Positions 8,380-16,140 of a DNA stretch of 64,000 nt are shown piece by piece (the stretch's first letter is position 1; each line of letters starts with the position of its first letter). The notes under the pieces are model-generated. The model worked only from the letters and a program-made list of their open reading frames with translations. It was not told where the DNA came from and did not search any database. Made by a program: the position numbers and the translations under genes. This DNA comes from Cronobacter muytjensii ATCC 51329. GTDB lineage: Bacteria; Pseudomonadota; Gammaproteobacteria; Enterobacterales; Enterobacteriaceae. The stretch spans positions 4,216,001 to 4,280,000 of the forward strand of contig NZ_CP012268.1 of NCBI RefSeq assembly GCF_001277195.1, given 5' to 3'.

Positions 8380-9090
8380 TCACACTCCTTCACTGAGATA
8401 GTAGAGTTGGTTATTGCGCAGACCACGCTGGTTTTCCGCACGCGCCAGACAGCGTGCCGGCAAGGGCTGGCGCGTGGCGTCAAAGGTCAGGCCGAGCGGC
8501 GCGGTGGGATAGGCTGCGGCGTCGCTGAGCGGGTGCGGGCAGGTGTGTAGCACCACCAGCGTATCCATCGCGAAACGCAGCCGGACGCGGGCGCCGGGCA
8601 GGCCCTGGGCGGTGAGCGCGAGCGCGCCGTCGTCGCCGGTTTCCACGCGGGCGAAGAAATTGACGTTGGCAGCCATGTCGCGTTTGCCAAGACCATATTT
8701 GGCAAGCTCGGTCAGAAAGCTGTCGACGCCGTTCTGATGGCGCTCGTTGCGCGCCTGCTGGTAGCGGAGCGCGCCGAACTGCGCTTCTACCTGCGAGGCG
8801 TTACTGCTGCCGCAGACGGTTTCATGCCAGCCGAAAGTGTCATCCTCAATGCCGCAGAAGATGCGTCCCATGTCGGAATAGAGGCAGTGGCCCTCCGTCA
8901 GGCGAAACGTATGCTGACATTTCAGCGTGTCCGGCGCGTTGTAGCGCTCAAGCAGGTTGTCCGGGTTGTAGAACAGCGCCGCCGCGTTAACGCCGCCGGC
9001 GATGTCGGTGAGCGTCAGGGCCGTGCCGCGACGCATCAGCAGCGACCAGTGGCTACCGGCGGGCAGGCGAGTTTCATAAAAAGTTTCCAT
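8380..9090 (-). CDS. DUF1989 protein, carboxyguanidine deiminase subunit (urea carboxylase-associated protein 2)
   Basis: Second DUF1989 protein of the pair, 236 residues, distantly similar to its neighbour: shared blocks are GGVNAAALFYNPDNLLERYNAPDTLK, the glycine- and cysteine-bearing VCGSSNAS where the partner has GGACSCESN, and AANVNFFARVE in place of HNVNFF. The loss of the double cysteine suggests that this subunit is structural and the other carries the catalytic site, an inference from motif loss. It is translationally coupled to the next gene (stop and the alternative GTG overlap). ATG at 9090 has TAGGAG six bases upstream. Confidence 0.86.
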   Translation of the reverse strand: METFYETRLPAGSHWSLLMRRGTALTLTDIAGGVNAAALFYNPDNLLERYNAPDTLKCQHTFRLTEGHCLYSDMGRIFCGIEDDTFGWHETVCGSSNASQVEAQFGALRYQQARNERHQNGVDSFLTELAKYGLGKRDMAANVNFFARVETGDDGALALTAQGLPGARVRLRFAMDTLVVLHTCPHPLSDAAAYPTAPLGLTFDATRQPLPARCLARAENQRGLRNNQLYYLSEGV

Positions 9091-9104
9091 AGCGTCTCCT
9101 TAGG

Positions 9105-9920
9105 TTAGCCTTCGCTTATCAAAGCCAGCGGGCGTTGTGTGGGATCAGAACCGGGAAAAGGGCGCACGACCGGGTCAGGGGGCCTGACTTTGCCGGCCGG
9201 GGCGCGATCCAGCGGGATGTCATAGGTAATGCAGGCGCCAAACGCGTCCGGCGCCTGCGGGTCGTGACGTATTTTGTCGAATACCCATAACCGCGAGCCG
9301 AGCGAAAAGCCCTCTTTGAGATCGTGCGTAATCATAAAAATGGTCAGCCGGTGGCGCTCCCACAGCTCGCTGATAAGCAGATGCATCTCGCCGCGAATGC
9401 CCGGATCGAGCGCCCCGAAGGGCTCGTCGAGCAGCAGAATGCGCGGCTGTTTCATCAGCGCCTGCGCCAGCGCGAGGCGCTGCTGCATCCCGCCCGACAG
9501 TTGATGCGGGTATTTATCCTGCGCCGCGAGCAATCCCACCTGATCCAGCATCGCGCGGGCGCGCTCGCGAAGGGCGGCGCGCGGGCGGCCCCAGACGCGT
9601 CCCAGCAGTCGCGCTTCGCGAAATTCATCCGCCAGCATGACATTGCCAATGACCGTCAGGTGTGGAAACACCGAGTATCGCTGGAATACCACGCCGCGCT
9701 GGGCGTCCGGCTCCTGGGGCAGCGGCTGGCCGTCCAGTAGCAACTGGCCTTTGCTGGGGGCCTCGGTGCCAAGCAGCATCTTCAGAAACGTGGTTTTTCC
9801 GCAGCCGGACGCGCCGACGACCGAGACAAATTCGCCTTCCTCTACGGTGACGTTAAGCCGCTCCAGCACCACCTGGTCGCCGTAATGTTTTTCGATATTT
9901 TTCAGTTCGAGCAATGGCAT
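9105..9920 (-). CDS. ABC transporter ATP-binding protein (nitrate/taurine type) of guanidine operon
   Basis: Cytoplasmic ATPase that powers the adjacent permease. 271 residues with Walker A GASGCGKTTF (about 36-45), Q-loop VVFQRYSVFPHL, signature LSGGMQQRLALAQAL (about 140), Walker B ILLLDEPFGALD and switch histidine ITHDLKEG. It belongs to the TauB/SsuB/NrtD group. The C-terminal 45 residues (FDKIRHDPQAPDAFGACITYDIP onward) extend beyond the usual ATPase core, as in other urea-carboxylase-linked ATPases. The position between permease and deiminase genes indicates import of guanidine or a related small cation; substrate not proven. Confidence 0.9.
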   Translation of the reverse strand: MPLLELKNIEKHYGDQVVLERLNVTVEEGEFVSVVGASGCGKTTFLKMLLGTEAPSKGQLLLDGQPLPQEPDAQRGVVFQRYSVFPHLTVIGNVMLADEFREARLLGRVWGRPRAALRERARAMLDQVGLLAAQDKYPHQLSGGMQQRLALAQALMKQPRILLLDEPFGALDPGIRGEMHLLISELWERHRLTIFMITHDLKEGFSLGSRLWVFDKIRHDPQAPDAFGACITYDIPLDRAPAGKVRPPDPVVRPFPGSDPTQRPLALISEG

Positions 9921-9929
9921 AGAGGCTCC

Positions 9930-10742
9930 TTACCGGGCGTGATACCAGGGGAAACAGCGGCGATTGAGCCAGCGCAGCGCCAGGTCGAGCAGAAAGGCAA
10001 GCAGCGTTATCCAGGCGACGTATGGCAGGATCACATCCATCGCCATGTAGCGGCGCATCAGGAAAATGCGGTAGCCGAGCCCTTCGGTGGCGGCGATGGC
10101 CTCTGCGGCGATAAGAAACAGCCAGGCGGCGCCGAGCGATAAACGCAGCGCGTCCAGCAGGCGCGGCAGCAGTTGCGGCAGAATGACGCGCCAGAGGATC
10201 TGCGCGCTGTGCCCGCCCAGCGTCTGGGCTTTTACCAGCTGCTCCTGCGGGATTGTCATCGCCTGCATTTGTAAATCGCGCGCGATAAACGGCGTGATAC
10301 CGATGACAATCAGGACCACTTTAGAGAGCTCGCCAAGCCCGAAGCAGATAAACAAAATCGGCAGAATAGCGAGCGGGGGAATGAGCGCTACGACGGTGAG
10401 CAACGGCGAGACGACCGCCCGCACCGCAGGCAGCGCGCCGCAGAACAGCCCGAGCAGTAGCGCCGCCGCGCCGCTTATCAGCGTGCCGGTAAGCAGACGC
10501 GCCAGGCTCGCGGCGGTATCGGCCCACAGAAGGTAGTCGCCGGTGCGCGGGCTGGGCGTAAAGGCCATGCGGTCAATGGCCGCGAACATCGCGTCAAAGC
10601 CTGGCAGCAGTTTATCAGCGCTGTTAGCGGCGAGGCGCGCGTCAGAGGCGATGAGATAAAAGAGGATCAGCGCCAGCAGCGGCAGCGCGCCCAGCATAAC
10701 GCGGCTCATGGGCTGCGGCTGGAAGTTAATCATTTTGCGCAT
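9930..10742 (-). CDS. ABC transporter permease of guanidine operon
   Basis: Inner-membrane permease, 270 residues, of the SsuC/TauC binding-protein-dependent type. About six hydrophobic segments are visible (first at about 15-32, LGALPLLALILFYLIAS), and the cytoplasmic EAA-like loop that contacts the ATPase reads QTLGGHSAQILWRVILPQLLPRLLDALR (about 190-217). ATG at 10742 has GGAGG seven bases upstream; the ATPase gene starts nine bases after the stop. It would pair with the binding protein upstream and the ATPase downstream to form one importer. Confidence 0.9.
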   Translation of the reverse strand: MRKMINFQPQPMSRVMLGALPLLALILFYLIASDARLAANSADKLLPGFDAMFAAIDRMAFTPSPRTGDYLLWADTAASLARLLTGTLISGAAALLLGLFCGALPAVRAVVSPLLTVVALIPPLAILPILFICFGLGELSKVVLIVIGITPFIARDLQMQAMTIPQEQLVKAQTLGGHSAQILWRVILPQLLPRLLDALRLSLGAAWLFLIAAEAIAATEGLGYRIFLMRRYMAMDVILPYVAWITLLAFLLDLALRWLNRRCFPWYHAR

Positions 10743-10756
10743 GGGCGCCTCCGTGG

Positions 10757-11812
10757 TCAGAGCTTATTGTCGGCGGCGAGGCGGATAAATTCGTCGCTGA
10801 AGTGCAGTTTGAGGTTGGCCTCATCGCCCCAGTTTCCCGCAGGCGTGGTGACGCCGACCACATCCGCAGCGGGCGCGGCGTCGCCCAGCAGACCGTGCGC
10901 GAAAGAGAACTCCGCTACTTTCTGCATGGTGGCTTTCAGTTGCGGGCTGGTGGTAAACGCCAGCGCCTGTTGCGGCGTGATGAAAAGCTGCGTGGCGGCG
11001 AGCTGGGCGTCGAAACCAGCAAGCGTGGTGCCTGCCGCTTCACCCATTTGCGTGCGGGCGGCTCTGGCGCTTTCGCTGTCGCCCTGCATGGTTTTCAGCG
11101 TTTCAAACCAGGCGCCGACCAGCGCTTTGCCCAGTTCCGGATGCGCTTTCAGGGTGGCGCTGTTCACCACCAGCAGATCGAGAATTTCGCCCGGAATTTG
11201 TGCGGATGTGAAAAGGGTTTTCGAGCCAGGCTGTTTTTGCGCCTCGGCCAGCAGCGGGTTCCAGGTGACAATATTTTTAACATCCGGCGTGCCATACGCG
11301 GCGACCAGATCGGCGTCGGCAGTGTTGACGACCTTGATATCTTTTTCGCTAAGCCCGGCGGTTTCCAGCGCGCGCGCCAGCAGATAGTGCGAAACGGAGA
11401 GCTCCACCAGATTGACCGGCTGGCCTTTCAGCGCGGCGATGCTGGTGGCGGATTTAGAGAGGATGCCGTCGTTGCCGTTGGAGTAGTCGCCGATGATAAG
11501 CGCGGTGCTTTCCACGCCGCCCGCCGCCGGGATAGTCAGCGCGTCCATATTGGTCATGGTGCATCCGTCAAAGCCGCCTGCGGTGTACTGGTTTACCGAC
11601 TCGATATAGTCATTCACCTGCACGAACTGGATATCAATGTTGTATTTATCGGCCCATTTTTTGACGATGCCGGTCTGCTGGGCGTAATCCCAGGGCATCC
11701 AGCCTGCGTAGACAGACCAGCAGAGCTTAAAGGCGGGTTTAGCCGCGCTGGCGGTCACGCTGAAAAGCGCGAGCGCGGCGATCAGAAGGGCTTTCTGGCA
11801 GGCGTTAAGCAT
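10757..11812 (-). CDS. Periplasmic substrate-binding protein of guanidine operon
   Basis: First gene of the operon, 351 residues. N-terminal signal peptide (MLNACQKALLIAALALFSVTASAA) with a likely signal peptidase I site at ASA-A, then a NrtA/SsuA-like binding fold starting FKLCWSVYAGWMPWDYAQQ, a stretch typical of the binding proteins found beside urea carboxylase genes. It would capture the substrate in the periplasm and deliver it to the permease. ATG at 11812 has AGAGGA seven bases upstream. Transcription into this gene must pass the guanidine riboswitch at 11.84-11.96 kb. Confidence 0.9.
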   Translation of the reverse strand: MLNACQKALLIAALALFSVTASAAKPAFKLCWSVYAGWMPWDYAQQTGIVKKWADKYNIDIQFVQVNDYIESVNQYTAGGFDGCTMTNMDALTIPAAGGVESTALIIGDYSNGNDGILSKSATSIAALKGQPVNLVELSVSHYLLARALETAGLSEKDIKVVNTADADLVAAYGTPDVKNIVTWNPLLAEAQKQPGSKTLFTSAQIPGEILDLLVVNSATLKAHPELGKALVGAWFETLKTMQGDSESARAARTQMGEAAGTTLAGFDAQLAATQLFITPQQALAFTTSPQLKATMQKVAEFSFAHGLLGDAAPAADVVGVTTPAGNWGDEANLKLHFSDEFIRLAADNKL

Positions 11813-11835
11813 GGTGGTTCCTCTGACGTTGCGTT

Positions 11836-11877
11836 GATAAAAGGCAGGAGGACGGCGCGTGGTGTCGCTTATCCTCC
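11836..11877 (-). terminator. Riboswitch expression platform: intrinsic terminator
   Basis: On the minus strand GGAGGA (11872-11877) pairs with TCCTCC (11847-11852), with an inner GCG/CGC step, followed by TGCCTTTTAT. The 5' arm overlaps the last conserved bases of the aptamer (CCCGGGAGGA), so aptamer and terminator are mutually exclusive: ligand binding should favour read-through. This is the usual ON-switch logic of guanidine-I riboswitches. Confidence 0.8.
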
Positions 11878-11960
11878 CGGGCTTTTATCCCGCCGTGTAA
11901 CCGCCAGAGGGCGGTCGATCACTCTCGGACCAGCGTCTTGCGACCGGAACCCTAGTGATC
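11868..11960 (-). ncRNA. Guanidine-I riboswitch (ykkC/yxkD class) aptamer
   Basis: Read on the minus strand, the leader contains in order CTAGGGTTCCGG, then CTGGTCCGAGAGTG, a GC hairpin (CCGCCctctGGCGG), then ACACGGCGGGATAAAAGCCC and CGGGAGGATA. These are the hallmark blocks of the guanidine-I aptamer. It begins about 150 bases upstream of the binding-protein gene and lies in its mRNA leader. Free guanidinium should stabilise the aptamer and permit transcription of the whole transport and degradation operon. Confidence 0.95.
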
Positions 11961-12018
11961 CATTGCAAATTGTCTGGCGACACCGGCTTGTGGTTGTCAC
12001 CCCTGCGTTTTTATTTAA

Positions 12019-12034
12019 GCAAGGCGCATGCCAG
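12019..12034 (-). promoter_or_regulatory. Sigma-54 (RpoN) promoter of guanidine operon
   Basis: Minus strand reads CTGGCATGCGCCTTGC, matching the RpoN consensus YTGGCACG-N4-TTGC with a single change, and with the GG (-24) and GC (-12) doublets at the required spacing. The predicted start is near 12007, about 45 bases before the riboswitch aptamer. A nitrogen-scavenging operon is a natural client of RpoN and NtrC. Confidence 0.75.
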
Positions 12035-12134
12035 ATTTTTTTATACGTTAATTCGTTGTTTTTGTGGGATTTTCTGGAGATTACTCAGATGCGCTGGAAA
12101 ACATGCGCGAAAAGCGCGCCCCTGAAAGGCGCGT

Positions 12135-12151
12135 TGCACCGTTGTGGCGCA
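12135..12151. promoter_or_regulatory. NtrC (GlnG)-like enhancer site
   Basis: TGCACC-gttgt-GGCGCA is a 6-5-6 dyad differing by one base from the NtrC consensus TGCACC-N5-GGTGCA. It is centred about 135 bases upstream of the predicted RpoN start, the distance range of glnAp2 enhancers. A second, weaker dyad GCAC-ggcat-GTGC overlaps its end (12148-12160). Confidence 0.6.
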
Positions 12152-12310
12152 CGGCATGTGCTGCCTGGCATACGATGCGGGAAAGATGCCCGTATCAGGT
12201 TCTGAAAAGGATCGCTTTCTGGTAGCCAGAAGCGGGGACGCGGGATCATCCCCGGCACCTGAGGCTTTTTGCCATCCGCCAGAGCGGTAAACCGCCGGTT
12301 ACCGGAGGCA

Positions 12311-12380
12311 AAAATAAGAAAGCCCCGAAGACCAATTTTCATTAACCAACGAGACTCTCTCTCTGCTGAACCTATGCAGA
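12311..12380 (-). ncRNA. Remnant of sok antisense RNA
   Basis: The minus strand opposite 12315-12355 reads GTTGGTTAATGAAAATTGG...CGGGGCTTTCTT, nearly the terminator hairpin of Sok (GTTAATGAAAATTAAC then CGGGGCTTTCTT). One arm has changed TTAA to CCAA, weakening the stem. Whether it is transcribed is unknown; the toxin it would control is broken. Confidence 0.5.
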
Positions 12381-12405
12381 GAAGCCTCTCGCCTGCCAGA
12401 AGCTG

Positions 12406-12551
12406 ATGAAACAACGGCGAAATGCGCTTATCTGATGCGTATTCATCGTTTGTGTCACGTTATTCATCTTCACGCTCTTTATCTGTGCGAAATCCGCCAT
12501 AAGGACAGGTAGCGGGAGGGCGCTGTGTTTCTGGCTTACGAATCTGGTAAG
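12406..12551 (+). pseudogene. Degenerate hok toxin gene
   Basis: From the ATG at 12406 the frame reads MKQRRNALI, then a TGA stop (12433-12435), then CVFIVCVTLFIFTL in the same frame. A frameshift near 12475-12485 leads into LCEIRHKDR, a TAG stop (12510-12512) and REGAVFLAYESGK. Plasmid R1 Hok carries CVLIVCLTLLIFTYL and LCEIRYRDG then AYESGK, so nearly the whole toxin can be followed across two stops and one frameshift. The terminal stop is also changed (TCG after GGT AAG). Clearly inactive as a toxin. Confidence 0.85.
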
Positions 12552-12816
12552 TCGCTGCCAGAAGGCGGAGTAAACCCGCCTTTTCAGGCCAGGCGACGCT
12601 GAATGTGAGCAGGGCTGCGAGCGTCTTTATCAAGGAGCGTCAGCGCAGGTCAGCGGCCCTTTTTTACGGTCACAGGGCGAACGGCGCGTGGGCCTTCGCA
12701 TAATCGCTTGCGCGGCGCAATAAAGGGTATCCTGCGCGGCGCGTCTGAACTATCCTTGTGGGCGTTGAAGCACACTGGCAGTGGTGTGCGCGTTGATGAG
12801 TGAAAGGAGCAAAAAA

Positions 12817-13527
12817 ATGGCGACAGGTAAGTCCTGCTCTCGCTGGTTCGCGCCGCTGGCGGCGTTGTTAATGGTATTCAGCCTGAGCGGGTGTTTTGAT
12901 AAAGAGGGTGACCAGCGCAAAGCGTTCGTCGATTTCCTGCAAAACACGGTGATGCGTAGCGGCGAACGTTTGCCGACGCTGACCGCCGATCAGAAAAAAC
13001 AGTTCGGTCCGTTCGTATCCGACTATGCCATCCTTTACAGCTACTCTCAGCAGGTGAACCAGGCGATGGACGCTGGTATCCGCCCGGTAGTGGATAGCGT
13101 AAACAGCATTCGTGTGCCGCAGGATTATATGACTCAGCGCGAGGCGCTGCGCCAGGCGAACGGTTCGCTGGGCGTGATGAGCCAGCAGTTGCAGAATGCG
13201 AAAATGCAGGCCGACAGCTCCCGTTTTTCGCTGAAGCAGGCGGACGATCTGAAGCCGGTGTTTGATAAAGCCTATGAGAAAGTGGTGACCGGCCCGGCCA
13301 ATGCGCTGCAACCGCTGATCCCCGCCGCGCAGACGTTCACTCAGCAACTGGTGCAGGTGGGAGATTTCATTGCCCAGCAGGGCACGCAGGTGGGCTTTGC
13401 CGCCAACGGCATTCAGTTCCCGACCTCGCAGCAGGCCAGCCAGTATAATGCGCTGATTGGACCGCTCGCCGCCCAGCATCAGGCCTTCACTCAGGCTTAC
13501 ACCACCGCGACCAACGCGATGCAGTAA
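12817..13527 (+). CDS. yiaF: DUF3053 lipoprotein YiaF
   Basis: Predicted lipoprotein of 236 residues, the same length as E. coli YiaF and very similar along its whole span. Signal sequence with lipobox LSGC at residues about 23-26, then an alpha-helical body (DFLQNTVMRSGERLPTLTADQKKQFGPF). Its function is unknown; the family is restricted to enterobacteria and relatives. ATG at 12817 is preferred over an upstream GTG at 12781 because AAAGGAG lies eight bases before it and the E. coli protein begins MATGKSCSRWFAPL. It has its own terminator and converges with ghrB/kguD. Confidence 0.93.
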   Translation: MATGKSCSRWFAPLAALLMVFSLSGCFDKEGDQRKAFVDFLQNTVMRSGERLPTLTADQKKQFGPFVSDYAILYSYSQQVNQAMDAGIRPVVDSVNSIRVPQDYMTQREALRQANGSLGVMSQQLQNAKMQADSSRFSLKQADDLKPVFDKAYEKVVTGPANALQPLIPAAQTFTQQLVQVGDFIAQQGTQVGFAANGIQFPTSQQASQYNALIGPLAAQHQAFTQAYTTATNAMQ

Positions 13528-13557
13528 AAAAAACGGCTCTTACGAGCCGTTTTTTAT
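13527..13557 (+). terminator. Terminator between yiaF and ghrB
   Basis: AAAAAAACGGCTC-tta-CGAGCCGTTTTTTA: eight-base stem with A run before and T run after, so it can stop transcription from both yiaF and the convergent ghrB/kgu operon. Confidence 0.9.
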
Positions 13558-13571
13558 TTCTTCACGATCTT

Positions 13572-14549
13572 TTATTTCTTCACGACCTGCGGATTCACGC
13601 AGTTCTGCGACACGTCGCCGTTAAGCGCGTTGATAAGATTATCCACCGCGCAGGCAGCCATGTTGTAGCGCGTCTCATGGGTGGCGGAGCCAATGTGCGG
13701 CAGCGCCACCACGTTCTTAAGCGACAGCAGCGGCGAGTCTTTCGCCAGCGGCTCCTGTTCAAACACATCCAGGCCCGCCGCATGAATCTCACCGCGTTGC
13801 AGTGCTGCAATCAGCGCCTGTTCATCCACCACCGGGCCGCGGCCCGCGTTAATGAAAATCGCGGATTTTTTCATTTTGCGGAACTGCTCCGCGCCAATCA
13901 TATGATGCGTCTCGTCGGTCAGCGGCAGAATAACGCAGACGAAATCTGACTCCGCCAGCAGCGTGTCGAGATCGCAGTAGCGCGCGTTAAAGCGCTCTTC
14001 CGCCTCGCTGTGATGACGGCGCGCGTTATAGAGAATCGGCATGTTAAAGCCGAAATGCGCGCGCTGCGCCAGCGCCAGCCCAATGCGGCCCATGCCGACG
14101 ATGCCGAGCGTTTTGTGATGCACATCGGTGCCGAACCAGTCCGGGCCGATGCTGCCGGTCCACTCGCCAGCTTTCACCCGCTCGGCCACTTCCAGCGCGC
14201 GGCGCGCGGTGGCCAGCACCAGGGTCATCAGCGTGTCGGCAACGGTTTCGGTGAGCACGGTGGGCGTGTGCATCAGCGCTATCTGTTTCGCGTTCAGCGC
14301 GTCCACGTCGAAATTGTCATAGCCCACGGACACCGTCGAGGTGGCGCGAAGGTGGGGCATTTTCTCAAGCAACGCCGCGTCCACTTTTTCGCTGGAGCCC
14401 AGTAAACCCTGCGCCTGGCTAAAGGCATCGGCGTGCGCCGCGACGGTCTGCGGGCTGAGGTCTGGCACCCGGGTCACGCTGAAATGGTTTTCGAGGCGGG
14501 CCAGCAAATCGTCGGGCAGGGATTTGTAGAGAATGACGGACGGCTTCAT
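13572..14549 (-). CDS. ghrB: 2-ketogluconate / glyoxylate-hydroxypyruvate reductase (GhrB, KguD role)
   Basis: NAD(P)H-dependent D-2-hydroxyacid dehydrogenase of 325 residues. The nucleotide-binding loop is GIVGMGRIG (about 149-157), and the catalytic Arg, Glu and His are seen in NAGRGPVVDE, GLDVFEQEPL and LPHIGSATHE. The E. coli counterpart (GhrB/TiaE/YiaE) reduces glyoxylate, hydroxypyruvate and 2-ketoaldonates. Here it is the last gene of a 2-ketogluconate operon, where the equivalent kguD product reduces 2-keto-6-phosphogluconate to 6-phosphogluconate. ATG at 14549 has GGAG six bases upstream; 69 bases separate it from kguT. The gene place next to yiaF is the same as in E. coli. Confidence 0.93.
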   Translation of the reverse strand: MKPSVILYKSLPDDLLARLENHFSVTRVPDLSPQTVAAHADAFSQAQGLLGSSEKVDAALLEKMPHLRATSTVSVGYDNFDVDALNAKQIALMHTPTVLTETVADTLMTLVLATARRALEVAERVKAGEWTGSIGPDWFGTDVHHKTLGIVGMGRIGLALAQRAHFGFNMPILYNARRHHSEAEERFNARYCDLDTLLAESDFVCVILPLTDETHHMIGAEQFRKMKKSAIFINAGRGPVVDEQALIAALQRGEIHAAGLDVFEQEPLAKDSPLLSLKNVVALPHIGSATHETRYNMAACAVDNLINALNGDVSQNCVNPQVVKK

Positions 14550-14618
14550 GCAGATCTCCAGCTTTGAACAAAAAAGAAAGAATAGACAAGCGGACGGCGT
14601 TACGCCGCCCGCTGCGTG

Positions 14619-15899
14619 TTACGCGTGGCGCGCGCCTACCGGCAGGGACTGGCTGGTGGCGGGTCTGACAATTAAAGTGAGCCACACGGAGGCGAAAAGC
14701 GCTACCCCCATAAAAATGTATGAGGCAGACGGGCTGCCGGTAGCCCCGTTAAGGTAACCGACTACCCACGAGCCCACGAACGAGCCGAGCGCGCCCATGC
14801 TGTTGATAAGCGCCATCGCGCCGCCTGCCACGTTTTTCGGCAGCATCTCCGGGATGATCGCGAAGAAAGGGCCGTATGGCGCATACATTGCCGCGCCCGC
14901 AATCACCAGCAGCGTATAGGACGCCCAGAAATGGTTTGCGCCGAGCGCCCAGGAGCCGATAAACGCCAGCCCGCCAATCAGCAGCAGCGGCCAGACGAAC
15001 AGTTTACGGTTCTGCATTTTATCGGAGGCCCAGGAGACGATAATCATGGCGATAGTCGCGGCCAGATACGGCACGGCGGAGAGCCAGCCCACTTCCACCA
15101 TGCCCATGTTTTCGCTGCCGCTGCGGATAATCGACGGCAGCCACAGCACGAACCCGTAAACGCCAATGCTCCACGCGAAATATTGCGCGCACAGCAGGAT
15201 CACGTTACGCGAACGGAAGGCTTCGCTGTAGTTACGCACCGCCTTGATGCCTTCCTGTTCTTTATCCAGTTGCGCCTGCAGCGCCGCTTTTTCGTTATCG
15301 GCCAGCCATTTCACCTGGGTCGGTTTGTCTTTAACCAACACCCACCAGCAGAAAGCCCAGATGACAGCGGGCACCCCTTCGATGATGAACATTTCTCGCC
15401 AGCCGAACGCCTGAATCAGGTAACCTGACACCACCGACATCCACAGCACCGTGACCGGGTTGCCGAGGATCAAGAAGGTGTTAGCGCGCGAGCGCTCCGA
15501 TTTCGTAAACCAGTTACTGATGTAAATCAGCATGGCGGGCATCACGGCCGCCTCCACCACGCCGAGAATGAAGCGGATCGCCGCCAGCATCGGAATATTG
15601 CTGACCACGCCGGTCAGCGACGCGCAGCCGCCCCACAGGATCAGGCAGATGAAAATGAGCTTGCGCACGCTGCGGCGCTCGGCATAAATCGCGCCGGGGA
15701 TCTGGAAGAAGAAATACCCCAGAAAGAACAGCGCGCCGAGCAGCGATGAGATGCCTTTGGTAATGCCGAGATCGTCATTGATGCCCGCCGCCGAGGCGAA
15801 GCTGAAGTTTGCGCGGTCGAGGTACGCCAGGCTGTACGTGATAAACACGATTGGCATGATGTACCACCAGCGTTTTGAAGCGTTAGTCGGACTTTTCAT
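14619..15899 (-). CDS. kguT: 2-ketogluconate transporter, MFS anion:cation symporter family (KguT-like)
   Basis: Inner-membrane major facilitator of about 12 segments, 426 residues, of the ACS family that imports hexonates, hexuronates and phthalate. The first helix begins WWYIMPIVFITYSLAYLDRANFSFA, the family signature, and residues about 70-80 read AIYAERRSVRKLIF. Adjacent kinase, KguE-type and reductase genes point to 2-ketogluconate as substrate; this is context, not proof. The ATG at 15899 has AGAGGG seven bases upstream; a longer frame from 15935 lacks a good site. A 241-base gap with a repeat-like hairpin separates it from kguK. Confidence 0.82.
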   Translation of the reverse strand: MKSPTNASKRWWYIMPIVFITYSLAYLDRANFSFASAAGINDDLGITKGISSLLGALFFLGYFFFQIPGAIYAERRSVRKLIFICLILWGGCASLTGVVSNIPMLAAIRFILGVVEAAVMPAMLIYISNWFTKSERSRANTFLILGNPVTVLWMSVVSGYLIQAFGWREMFIIEGVPAVIWAFCWWVLVKDKPTQVKWLADNEKAALQAQLDKEQEGIKAVRNYSEAFRSRNVILLCAQYFAWSIGVYGFVLWLPSIIRSGSENMGMVEVGWLSAVPYLAATIAMIIVSWASDKMQNRKLFVWPLLLIGGLAFIGSWALGANHFWASYTLLVIAGAAMYAPYGPFFAIIPEMLPKNVAGGAMALINSMGALGSFVGSWVVGYLNGATGSPSASYIFMGVALFASVWLTLIVRPATSQSLPVGARHA

Positions 15900-15993
15900 C
15901 GTATTCCCTCTGTGGTTGAGGTGGGTGCGTCTCATCGGTGTAGGGGACGACGGACGCTGTTAATACTGTCTGTTCCAGGGTGATGAGCAACCG

Positions 15994-16051
15994 CTCACCC
16001 CGGCCCTCTCCCGAACGGAGAAGGGAAAATCGTTCTCGCCTGGCGGGTGAG
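15994..16051. repeat. REP-like inverted repeat between kguK and kguT
   Basis: CTCACCC (15994-16000) pairs with GGGTGAG (16045-16051), with an inner CCCTCTCC...GGAGAAGGG hairpin. This form (CTCACCCCGGCCCTCTCCC) resembles intergenic palindromes that recur in enterobacterial genomes. It lies in the operon and may tune the kguK/kguT transcript. Repetition elsewhere cannot be checked from one window. Confidence 0.45.
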
Positions 16052-16140
16052 GGGATACTTTTTGTTGCGTCTGGCGCCCGGTCTCAGGCCATATCTTTGT
16101 GCAGCCGCAAGGGGGCTTCTCTCTCCTGAGAGCGAGGGGA

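Larger units (their letters stand above)
12256..12588 (+). other. Decayed hok/mok/sok locus (plasmid R1 type), whole extent
   Basis: The segment keeps the layout of an R1-type hok/sok system: a 5' stretch CACCTGAGGCTTTTTGCC like the hok mRNA start, the sok target AAGAAAGCCCCG...TTTTCATTAACC (12317-12348), a leader CTCTCTGCTGAACC...GCAGAGAAGCCTCTC (about 12355-12390) close to the R1 hok leader, the toxin remnant, and a final hairpin AAGGCGG-agtaaac-CCGCCTTTT (12562-12584) like the R1 hok terminator. It lies just upstream of the guanidine operon promoter on the opposite strand. Confidence 0.75.

Noticed and set aside
10802..12205. 467-codon open frame on the plus strand over the binding-protein gene and riboswitch
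   Set aside because: Antisense to a clear gene and runs through the riboswitch and promoter; composition is typical of a shadow frame.
12085..12414. 109-codon minus-strand frame upstream of the guanidine operon
   Set aside because: It covers the NtrC-like site and the decayed hok locus, with no ribosome site or recognisable domain.
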